A DNA stretch of 64,000 nucleotides, taken from NCBI GenBank assembly GCA_001692895.1, contig KV748187.1:550044-614043 (forward strand), read 5' to 3'. The notes under the pieces are model-generated. The model was not told the DNA's origin. It searched no databases and worked only from the letters and a program-made list of their open reading frames with translations. The stretch is from Cenococcum geophilum 1.58 (taxonomy: Eukaryota; Ascomycota; Dothideomycetes; Gloniales; Gloniaceae). Below are positions 37,259 to 48,902 of this stretch, in pieces. The number at the start of each line of letters is the position of its first letter. Positions within the stretch are counted from its first letter, which is position 1. The translations under genes were made by a program, and so were the position numbers.

Positions 37259-40200
37259 ATATCTCTTTACTGTATATAACGCTACCTAAGTCTCTATACC
37301 CCTAGTAACCTTATTTACTTAACGCTTAATAAAGGATTAGTACTAAGTAGCTTTACCTAATAAAAACCCTACTAAAGCGGCAATAATAAAAGCTATAATA
37401 ATTAAACCTAAGCTACTACTGTAGAGTTTAATATATATTACCCTAATTTTTTAATCTTTTAGGGAGACCGTAAGGAATATAGCTACTAGAAGATATTAAT
37501 CCACGAGAAATTAACCTAGAGCACCTCCCTTTTCCTAACGGAAGATACTAAAATTAGCTATATTATTAGGCGAATAAATAGTATATTATTTAATAGACTC
37601 TTTGCCTAATAGGAGACTAATAGCCCTTAGAAGTAGTAGTCCTACTAAAAAGTCCTTAATAATCTTAACTTAATATACCGCGACTATAACCTATTAGCCA
37701 CCAGCTAAGCTAAACTACATACCCTAAAGATAAGCCCTATTAAATTATTTAATAAGTTTTATATTAAATTCTAGGAATATACTAGAGCCCTTATCTAAGA
37801 TAATACTAAAGACTAAGAGGGTCTCCTTAAAAAAGTTACTTATTGCCTTAGTTACGCAGCCCCCAGCCACAACTATAACGATGTTTATAATATAGTAGCA
37901 GCCCTATAAAAGATTAAATGACGACTAAATTAGATTGCTACTACTAACCCTTACCTAAAGACCTCTTTATAGAAGCCCTCCGGGCCTATTAAACCTATAC
38001 ATACCAAGCCACTAACGCCTACTATCTTAAGTATAACTAGAGCTAATATTGATCTCTCTTTACTAACCTTTTTATAAAAACTCCTAAATGGAGAGCGTAA
38101 GCTACTCCGGAAACTAGAACGCTGCTATAAATACTATTAAAAAGGCTATTATTATAATAACCTAAACTACCTAATAGCTAGGTTTAGTAGCTGCCGCCTA
38201 ATACTTAACCTAATACCCCAAATACTAAATATATTGCTATACGTCGCTACTATATAAGATAAAGACGTAGTAATAGCAGTAAAGTTAAATATAGAAGCGG
38301 AAAACGCCAAGTCCTAGCCCTAAATTGCGGGTTAGAACGCCCTAATAATAGAGGGATCTATATATCGGCCTGCTTAATAAATAACTTAGTAAAGATAAAT
38401 AGACGGAAATAAATAGTTTTACCTATAATAGGAACTACTGCTAAAAAATAATATAAAAGCCGTTCTATAATTAATTGCGAAGCTACTAATAAATTTATAA
38501 ATACCTAATTTATGCGTACTTATAACCTACCTACCTTATCCCTTATTAAAGCCTATGCCCTATAACTCGCTAATAGTAGTTATACTACACAGAAGATTAC
38601 CTATATAGTATAACTCTACCTAGATATAAATAGGCACCAGGAAGAGCTCTAGGCCTATATTATACTACCTTATTATCCTTAAAATGAGCTAGCTTAAATA
38701 ATATAACCCCGCCATTAACTAGAAAAAGAGAGAAGTAACTTTTAACTCTAAATACTATAGAAAGACTTGCCTAGGGCATAGCCTAACCGCCTCTATTTAT
38801 CCCTAGGACACTAATTTAAGGAACCCCTTATTACCCTACCTATAACTAACTACTACTATATAAGTCCCGTGGCCTTCTACTATATAATATATAGGAAAGG
38901 CTAAACCGTTACTATAGCTTCCTAGTTATAACTATATAAGCTTAATAAAAAAATAAAACTACGTCCTCTATAGTAATAGGATAGATATAGTCGACCTTTT
39001 AGAAGATAACTCCCTTATAGAACTCTGTGGACTTTTACCTTTAAACTTTAAGAAGTTTATACAGCTTAAAAAAGGTTTTACTAATAAGGAACTCTACAAG
39101 CTCCTCCCTAAGAGGTATTATAACTTTATTAATATATGCTTATAAAAGGGCGTTATTATAGAACTTACACGTTCTTACGTCCCTGTGCGTTTTAACGTTC
39201 TTAACCCGTAGTTATATTTGTCTTAAGATACCTACGCACGTTCCCCTACAACCTCTATTTATACCCACACCTAGTATATAAAGACTCTTCTTCTTAATCT
39301 AAATGTCTTTGTATTAACTACGTATAGTTACGCGTACGTAGCCTTCTTTAATTACTACCTCGTTTAGTATATTGTATTTCAGCCTATGCCTACTTCCGTA
39401 ATAGGCGTAGATATACTCCCCCTATATCGACCTAATAACTACGCTATTAATATTAAATAAGGAAAAATGCTACCTTATAAGAGACCTTACCTAATATTTA
39501 AAGATAAACTTCTAGTTATAAAAAAGTATATTAACGAACACCTTAATAAAGGGTTTATTTATCCTAGCATATTCCTAGTAACTACCCCTATCCTTCTTAT
39601 TAAGAAGCTAGGAGGAGGTATTTAATTCTACGTTAACTATAGAGGACTTAACGCTATTACAATTAAGAACTAATACTCTATACTACTTATACGTAAGACT
39701 TTTAAGCGGCTTAGTTAAGCCAAAATCTATACTAAGCTTAATATTATTGCCGCCTTTAACTATTTTTAAATACGGGAAGGTAACAAATAGAAAACCATAT
39801 TCGTATTACGCTTTAGCCAATTTAAATATACCGTTATGCCCTTTAGTGTATATAACGGCCTAAGCACCTTCTAAAGCTATATTAATAACGCCTTATAGGA
39901 CTACCTTAATAACTTCTGCTCTGCGTACCTAGACAATATACTTATTTATTATAATAACCCTTCTAAGTATACTAAGNACGTTTAAAAGGTCCTATAGCGC
40001 CTTAGGGATATAAGACTTTATATTAATTTAAAGAAGTGCAAATTCTTAGTTATGGAAATAAAATACCTTAAACTAATTATTACTACTAAGGGTATCCGTA
40101 TGGACCCTAAAAAGGTATGTATAATTACTAAATAGCAAGCCCCTAACTGGATTAAGGATATATAAGCTTCCTTAGTTTCGCTAACTTCTATTAAAAATTT

Positions 40201-41245
40201 ATATATAACTTCTTAGGTATAGTAATACTACCTATAATAATAATAATACGAATAAAGGGCCTTTTTGTAAAAGGAAGAAAAACGTATCTATACTTTACCT
40301 AAACGCCTAAATACAAAAAGGCGTTTTAAGACTTTAAAAATGCCTTTACTAAAGAACCTACCCTAGCTTACTTTATACTAGGATAATAACTCTACCTTAA
40401 AACCGACTTCTTAGACCACGTTAACGCAGGTATTCTTTCCTAGATAGATAATAATAGTCTTCTCTACCTAGTTACATTCTACTCGTCTAAGCTTATACTA
40501 TAAGAGTATAACTATAAGATCTATAATAAGGAACTCCTTATAATTATATAAGTATTTAAAGAATTCTAACTAGAACTCTCCTTAGTAGAACTTAACTAGC
40601 CAACTAAAGTCCTTACGGATTATTGCAACCTTAAGTACTTTCTAGCTAAACTAACGCTAAGTATATTAGAACGAGTTTCTCTCTAGTTTTAACTTTAAAA
40701 TTATATATAGGCTAGAAGTATAAGGCAGTTAGCCTAATAGCCTAATACGCTGCTTATAAGACCTTTCTTAGTTAAAAAATAACCCCTATAATTAGTTCTA
40801 ATAATAAACAATCCTAAAAGCACAGAATTTAGCCCTAGGTATACTACCTATAACAAAGCTAACTATACCTTAGCTTTATACTATAGAACTAGAGTTATCT
40901 CCTAAAATTAATAAGTTTATTACTATAGTATATAACACCTCCATTAACCTACTACTATATTAACTTATTGCTGCGAAGACCGCTAGTACCTATATGCTAC
41001 CCACTAACCTCTAAAGCTTGGGCTAGATTAATATAGCAGCCTTAAAAGTAAAAGACAATAGGCTCTATTATAGAGGCCGCCTATTTATTCCTAACTTAGA
41101 AAACCTATAATGGTAACTAATCTAAATAGCCTACAACCTCCGGTTAAGCGGCTACTTAGGTAAAAAAGGAACCTATAAGATTCTTAGCTAATACTACTTC
41201 TAGCCTAAGATAATAGACTTAGTTAAACGCTTTATAGGTGCCTAC

Positions 41246-41481
41246 TGTTACGGCACTAGCAGAACTCGGTTGGCAGAACTTGGCAGATCTTCGCACTGGT
41301 AAGTTGCCACAGATTGCCGCATATTGCGGTCACGTGACGCGAAGATCTTATATAACATCGAGCGGCGCTGCTCTTCTTCTCCCTTCCCTAGCTTTAGATT
41401 CTCGTTTATAGACAATCTAATCATACAGGCTTACGCGACCCTTTTACTATACTAATGTCTTAATTAACTAAGTCGCTAATA
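41246..41481 (+). repeat. 5' LTR of the chromodomain Gypsy
   Basis: 236 bp beginning TGTTACGG and ending GCTAATA. Preceded by target copy CCTAC. Confidence 0.88.
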
Positions 41482-44400
41482 TTATCTAAAGCTCATTCTA
41501 CTCTCTCTTCCTAAGAAGGAACTTAAATATATTTATAAGACTATAAATAGAACAAGAACACAGAATAAGACCCTAAGGAAAAGAATAGAACCCTAAGGAA
41601 AGGACCTATAAGATACGCACAGACCAGAACCCCTAAAGAAATTACCCGGAATTACCCAACACCCCTACCACTATGCCACAAAACACAGCAGCAGGCAAAG
41701 CAGCTGTAGGACCCTTAAATACCTCAGACAAAGAAATAATTAATATTTCAACCCCCTAGGCGGAGCTTGCGGCAGCTAATACCGAAATTAAACAACTATA
41801 AGAGCTGCTTAAAGCCAGAGATACCCCTATATCTAATAATAAGTCATTATTAAACAACCAAAGACTTACTATAGTCCTTTAGGCCCTATCCCAGCGCCTT
41901 AGTGGATCCACTAAGGCCTATATAGCACTAAAGCGGTTAGCAAAGGTTGTGGATCCCCCGCTACTTATGGATAAAATAGACCCGATATTTAATAACTAGA
42001 AGCTTTAATTACGGGACAAGCTCGAAGTTAATACTAACTACTTTCCTACCCCCTAAGCCAAGATGGCCTATGTCTTTAGCCGTACTAGCGGAGACGCCCA
42101 GACGTATTTACGCCCGTAATACACTGCAGACTTAGCAAACCCTTTCATCTTAAAGGAAGAAATAATTAACTACCTGTCTTCTATCTATAAGGACCCTTTT
42201 AGGGTATAGAACGCCCGCCTTAGCTATAAAAGTCTAAATATAAAAACAGCGGAGACCTTTTTAGCCTTCTAGACCCGCTTTCTATACCTAGCCGGACAGG
42301 CCTAGATCCCCTAGAAAGACCTACTACTAGACCTCTTTAACAAGCTTACCCTAGACCTATAGCGGGCCGTATTACTAGCTTATACTACGGCACAGACGTT
42401 AAAAGAACTTACGGACTATTGCCTAGCTATTAACTAAGGCCTCCGTCGAATTAAGGCATATACTAATTAGCTAAAAACTAGAAACCTTGCAAACCAGGCT
42501 ATAAGTACTGCGAGAACGGCCTATAATGCCCTAGTATAATCGGCAACCCCTACAGCACCGGCCGCTTAGCCTATAGTTAACCTAGCAGCTAACCGCGTAG
42601 CTATCCCTACTACGGGTCCGGTGTACACCTAGCCTATATATAGCGACCTCTATATATAGGCCCTTAGCGATTAAGGAGCTTACTTCTCGTGCGGTCAACC
42701 TAGCTACCCTATAAGGAACTACCTAATAAAGGTAAAGATAAACGAGGTCCTATTAATTTAGGAGGATGGCATAGAGTTAAAAAAAGAGGAACCCTAGGGG
42801 AAGACTTCTCCCTAGGGTTAAAAGGAATTAACATATTATATATTAATCTGGGTCGGCTAGTTAGTAGAAAAAGCTACACTATCCCTTATACTTTATTCCG
42901 TAATGGATATTAAGTTTTAACCTCTGCTTTAGCTAACTTAGGAGTAAATGCTTTTACCTTAATTAATATAAAGTGCGCTGTAAAACTAGCTGACTTTTTA
43001 AATACGCCTCTAGAAGAACTACCCAAGCTAATTCCTATTTGTGGGTATAACGGACAGGTAGGACCACCTATTACAACTATATTACGAATTCACCTTCGTG
43101 TTAACGGACGAAGGTAGTATAATATCCCCTTCCTTATTACGGACCTAGGAAGCCACAATATAATCTTAAGGAGAAAATGGCTAGCCTATTTAGGCTTATA
43201 GCTAGACGTACGGAATAGACGGCTTATCTAGCCCAAAACTCTACCCCCAACTCCTTCCTTTATAAAAGAAATTAGTATTATAATAGAAAATCTTATACGG
43301 CCCTAGATTAATACTATTTACTAGGCCGATGCTATACGTAGGGACCAGGCCTTTAAGAAAGACGTACAGCTTAATTCGCAACGGATCCGTATATTACGCC
43401 ACCCCCAAACTACCTATATTACACTACCCGCATTAAAGACCTAGGAAGTTAGTAATAACCTAAAAAAGCCCCCTATAGAGAGCTTAGGCCCTATATAGCT
43501 ACGAAGAACAGTAAGGAATATCAAACGCTACACTAAACTAATAGACTGGAGGAATAACTTATAGAAGATAGAATAGGAGCTAAAAAAGATTATAAACCCT
43601 AAACCACAAAATACGGTCCAGTAAACGGCTGTAAGGAAACCTGCGGACCTCCTACTAGTTAATATCTACTATATTAGCGCCGTAGGATTCTACCAGAACT
43701 TGGTCCAGCCTAATACTATTACTTTTACAACTAGCTTATACAAAATTAACTAAATACTTAAGGAAAAGGAAAGCGAGCTTATAAACAAGGAGCTAGTAGA
43801 ATAGAAACTACTCTATTAATACCGAAAGTTTAAGAATATATTCTCTAAGGTAGTATCTAATATACTTCCACCGCACTAACCGTACGACTATAAGATTAAG
43901 ATTAAGTCAGACAAGGAAAACGCCCTTAGCTATACCCCCCTCCGTAAATAATCCATTACTAAGTTATAGGCCACTAAGTAGTACCTTATTAATAACCTAG
44001 TAAAGGGGTTTATTAAGCCTAGCTAGGCCTCTTTTACCTCCCCTATTCTCTTTATAAAAAAGCTAAATAAAGGACTTTATTTCTATATTAACTACTATAA
44101 GCTTAATAATATAACCCGCAAAGACCGTTATCCGCTGCCCCTACTTAATAAGATACTGGCCCAAATAAATAGAGCTAGGGTATTTATAAAGCTTAATATC
44201 CGTTAAGCTTTTTACCAAATTAAAATAGACCCTAAATTTATAGATCTTACTATATTTCGGACTTAATATAGATCGTATAAATATAAAGTACTTCCTTTTA
44301 GACTAACTAACGGACTAGCTACGTACCAACAATATATAAATAATATACTCTTTAACTACCTTAACGACTTCTACACGGCCTACCTAGATAATATTATAAT

Positions 44401-46918
44401 TTACTCTAAGAACAAGTTAGAATACAAGGAGCATATCTATAAGGTCTTATAACAACTCTATAAGGCTAGCCTCTAGGCCAATATTAAGAAGTTAGAATTT
44501 AGTATAAAGCATATAAAGTACCTAGGGTTTATTATTAGTACGGACGGAATTAAGGCTAACCCAGAAAAGACGGCCGTAATTAATTAGTAGGAACCACCAC
44601 AGACCGTAAAAGGGATATAGTTATTCTTAGGCTTCTGTAACTTCTACTAACGCTTTATTAAGAATTATAGCAGGATTACTCGGCCCCTTAGCCGCCTTAC
44701 TATAAAGAACCGGCCCTTCTACTTTAACACCATATATAAGTAGGCTTTTAATAAGCTTAAGAAACGACTGGTCTTTGCTCCCTTACTTAGCCACTTTAAC
44801 CTAAAACGGCCCTTAATGCTAGAAACGGATGCCTTAAATAGTGTTATTGCTAGTGTTTATTTCTAGAAGTAGACGGACGGAGAATAGCACCCTATTACTT
44901 ACTACTTAAAGACTATAATAGATGCTAAGCTAAACTACCCAATCCACAATAAAGAAATGTTGGCTATTATCTCTAGCTTTTAGCACTGGCGAGCACAGCT
45001 AGAAGGGACCCCTAAGCCTATTTAGGTAGTTTCGGATTATAAGGCCCTAGAATACTTTATAATAACTAAGGCCCTTACGGCCCGGTAAGCGCGCTAGGCA
45101 GACATTCTATCCTAGTTTAACTTCCTAATTATATATAGGCTAGGCACCACTAACCGTGCGGACGCTCTTATAAGACGTAAATAGGACCTAAATAACTAGA
45201 TAGCCGCGAAGATCTTATTATAAACCTAAACACTACTATAACTAGAGCACCTTAACCCCTAGATACAAAAAGAACTAAATACTAAATCTTTAAGCGCTAA
45301 GATATGTCCCATTAACCCTACGGAATTTAACCTTATTAATAAACTACTGCAAGTAAACCGTATGGACCCTTCTCTACAGGAATACCGCGAAAAGGCAAAG
45401 GATATTACTAGCTTATAGTCCCTTAAAAATAGACTACTTAAGCACTAAAAACGGCTAGTAGTAGTAGAAAAACGGAACTTATGAACCCGGCTTATTACCG
45501 AAGCATATACCTAGGTCTCTACGGCCTACCCTAAAAAAAAGAAGACCCACAAGATTATTGGTAACTGTTACTACTAGCCCGGAATAGTTATAGATATTAA
45601 CCGTTACGTATAGAACTGCAACAACTACTATAGGTCCACAATTCCACGAGATAAGACCCCAGGACTATTAAAACCTCTCCTAATACCCAACCGCCCCTAG
45701 TAGCATATCTCTATAGACTTCTATAAGCTACCTATAAACCGCAACAGATATAATATAGTTATAATTCTAGTTAACCGCTTTAGTAAGCGCCCGTTCTTAA
45801 TCCCCTATTATAAGAATATTAATACCAAGGAGGCGGCCTAACTATATATCCACTACGTCTACCGCATTTACAGACTACTAGATACTATAGTATCCGATTA
45901 CAGCCCATAATTTATATCAGCCTTCTAAAACAAGTTTACCCGGATCCTAGGTATTAGGCTAAAGCTCTTTATAATATACCACCCCTAGACAGACGGCTAG
46001 ACAAAGATTATAAATTAATATTTAGATCAGAGACTCCGGCCTTTTATTAACTACTTCTAAAATAATTAAAGCGAACTGCTACCCCTAATAAACTACGCCT
46101 AGGCAACCCTACCCTATAACTTTACGGGATTTACACCTATCTAACTAGAAATAGGGTATTTACCCTAAATAAGCTTTAACTAGGATAGACCAGAAGGACC
46201 ACGGACCATACATAAGAAACTATCTTATAAGGAAGCCCAGTAGTACGCCAAGCGCTTAGAGGAAGCCTAGATAGTAGCCTGTATAAATCTAAAAAAGGCC
46301 TAGAAATTAATAGCACAGTAGGCAAATAAGTATAGGCGCGAACCTAACTTTACCGTAGGTAATATAGTCTAGGTTATAATAAAGAACTAGAAGACGGAAC
46401 GGCCTAGCCATAAGCTAGACTATTAGATAGCGGGACCATATAAGGTCCTTAAGAAGATAGGTAACTTATATAAAGTAAAGCTCCCGGATTTAATTAAGGT
46501 TTACCCTGTTTTTTTGCCGGATAAGCTATAGAAAGCTATAAACGACCTATTACCTAGATAAAAGAACAAACCTCCCCTGTTAATTTAAGTTAGTGGCGAC
46601 AATAAATAGGAGATTAAAGAAGTACTAGCCTATAAACTAGTAAGGAAAACGCTAAAGTACCGCGTTAGTTAAAAAGGCTATAACCTAGACCCTACCTAGT
46701 ACCCTATATGGAACTTTATTAGTAGTCCTTATAAGCTTTAAGAATTCTATAGCCGTTACCCTAATAAACCAGGACCCCTAAAGTACCTAGATAAGTAGAT
46801 AAAGTGCTAGTATAGTAAAGATAATAGGCTACTAGAAGAATATAAAAATAAAAACGCCCTATAGAAGTAATATGGATATATAAAGCCTAAGGGCAGGCTT
46901 TACTAAATGGGGGGGTAA

Positions 46919-47159
46919 TATTACGGCACTGGTAGAACTCATTTAGCAGAACTTAGCAGATCTTCACACTGGCAAGTTGCCACAGATTGCCGCATATTGC
47001 GGTTACGTAACGCGAAGATCTTATATAACATTAAGCGGCGCTACTCTTCTTCTCCTTTCTTTTCCCTAGCTTTAGATTCTCGTTTATAGACAATCCAATT
47101 GTACAGGCTTACGCGACCCTTTTGCCGTGCTAATGTCTCAATTAACTAAGTCGCTAACA
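46919..47159 (+). repeat. 3' LTR of the chromodomain Gypsy
   Basis: 241 bp, beginning TATTACGG and ending GCTAACA. Followed by target copy CCTAC. Its start is the RIP version of the 5' LTR's TGTTACGG. Confidence 0.88.
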
Positions 47160-48350
47160 CCTACTACGGTTATAAGCGTGCTAAGGCCTTTAATATAAAG
47201 TACTAGGGACTACTATACCCTTTACTAGTACCTATATAATAATGGGTAGATATTGCTATAGACTTTATTATTAACCTACTACCCTATAAATAATACGGCC
47301 GTACTTATAAGAATATCCTTATTAAAGGGCGCCACTATATCTTAACCAAAGGCGTAGCTATTAGCGACGTTACTAACGCCTTTTTCTATAACGTTTACTA
47401 ATTATATAGGTTACCTAACTTAATTACATCCAACTAAGGTATATAGTTTAACTCTAATATATAGAGATAAATCTGCTAACGCCTTAGTATCTTTATTAAA
47501 ATATCTATATCCTTTTACTATAAAACTGCTAGGTAACTAAAAAACGCTAATGCTAGTATAAAAGCGTACTTATAATAGGTAGTTACCTATAGTTAAGATA
47601 ACTGGGTAGATTACCTTCTACTAGGTAAATTTGTAGTAAATAACTACGTCTTAACTACTATAGAACTTACCCCTTTCTTCGCGAATAAGGGTTATTATCC
47701 CTAATCTAGTATAGAGCCACTAGAACCTATTAATAAGAAACTACTATATAGAAAATGCCTTAAGATGCTACTTACTAACTAGTATATAGACTATATAAAA
47801 AATTTACTTAACTACTATAAGGGAGAAATGGCCTGGGCTTAAGTAAAGTAGGCCTACTTTACTAACTATTGTAGAACGCCACCACTGGAGATGCGTATTG
47901 GCGACTAGGTATAGCTAAATATATATAATATCTCTACGTAAAGGCCTATAAAATTACTTAATTATAAGAATCTTAGCCCCTATTAGATTAAATAAGTTAT
48001 TAATAGGGGAGCTGTATATAATCTAGAGCTCCTACCTACTTTAGCTACCCGTGGGATATGGCCTATATTTTACCTATAGCTACTATACCTTTATTAGCCT
48101 AACCTTTTACCGGAATAGATATAGCCTAAACCCCTACTAGTACTAATTTAAGATAAGAATAAAGATAAGAACTATAAGGAGTAGACTATTAAACGAATTA
48201 TTAACTCTAAATACTTTAATAAAGGTAGAGGACGGCGGCTCTACTATAGAGCTATCTATATATAGATTAGCCAGAATAGTAACTATAGGAAGACGTTAAA
48301 AATGCAAAGGATCTAATTAGCGATTTTTATTACGCGAACCTATAGAAACT

Positions 48351-48902
48351 AGGCCTAAGTAGAGATTTTGTGCCTAATTCTCTATAGGAGCCCTTATAGA
48401 GTTAAATCGTTATATATTACTACGTAAGGGTAAATTGCCTTTAAATTGCCGTTAGATTGCCGTAAATTGCCGTTATATAATAAGTAAAGTGCGATTACGT
48501 AACCGGAAAATCGTTAAGATATTTAGGAACTTTAACCGGCGGTTAAAGTTATCTAATTAGTCGGATTCTTAGGTGCTAAGCCTTATTATATAATGTTGTT
48601 ATAAGCCTTTAGTAATACCCTCTTTTTCCTTCTCTATACCTTAAGTGTTCCTTCTATATATATAGTAACCATAGTGTTGCCGGAGCTCCGCCTCTATAGG
48701 AGGAGAGATAATATTACGAAACCCTACCGCAGGGGCCTCTATAGGAGAGCCCCGTGTTCTCGCGTATACCTCGCGTACAGCTTACGTCAGCTACGCGTAG
48801 GTATATCACCTTACGCCCTCGACCCTTACGATCGATCGCGTAACGTCTTGTAGACTCTTTAAATACATACGTTTTAAAGCTACTGCCTCCGTCCCGCAAC
48901 AA
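48351..48902. other. Non-coding junction region
   Basis: Contains a run of TAAATTGCC/TTAGATTGCCG words (48430-48475), which may belong to an LTR of the family-D Gypsy, and then palindrome A. A CpG-rich, RIP-poor block (about 48660-48900) follows, with the word GCCTCTATAGGAG twice. The 62-codon minus-strand open frame at 48714-48902 has no recognisable domain. Confidence 0.4.
48528..48550. repeat. Palindrome A, copy 3
   Basis: 23-bp near-perfect palindrome AACTTTAACC..GGTTAAAGTT, followed by ATCTAATTAG as in the other copies. This is the least RIP-altered copy. Confidence 0.7.

Larger units (their letters stand above)
41246..47159 (+). mobile_element. Chromodomain Ty3/Gypsy relic, full length
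   Basis: LTRs at 41246-41481 and 46919-47159 differ essentially by transitions plus a small length difference. They are flanked by the 5-bp target duplication CCTAC (41241-41245, 47160-47164). Plus-strand parts are gag from an ATG at 41673 with a zinc knuckle near 42680-42720, protease at about 42880-43220 and reverse transcriptase at about 43900-44560. RNase H (about 44750-45180) and integrase (about 45540-46500) follow, then a chromodomain at about 46620-46790. A polypurine tract precedes the right LTR. The element is broken many tens of times by RIP. It sits in the integrase zinc-binding region of the family-D Gypsy, and the chromodomain suggests heterochromatin targeting. Confidence 0.9.
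36108..48350 (+). mobile_element. Ty3/Gypsy relic (family D), split by two insertions
   Basis: Plus-strand body with gag at about 36150-38500, protease at about 38560-38780, reverse transcriptase at about 39480-40150 and RNase H at about 40330-40750. An integrase starts near 40900, is interrupted at 41246 by a complete Gypsy element and resumes at 47165. It ends with a chromodomain-like segment near 48180-48310. A TIR element sits in gag at 36662-37258. No 3' LTR could be identified. It is heavily broken (many tens of stops) and older than the element inserted into it. Confidence 0.75.
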
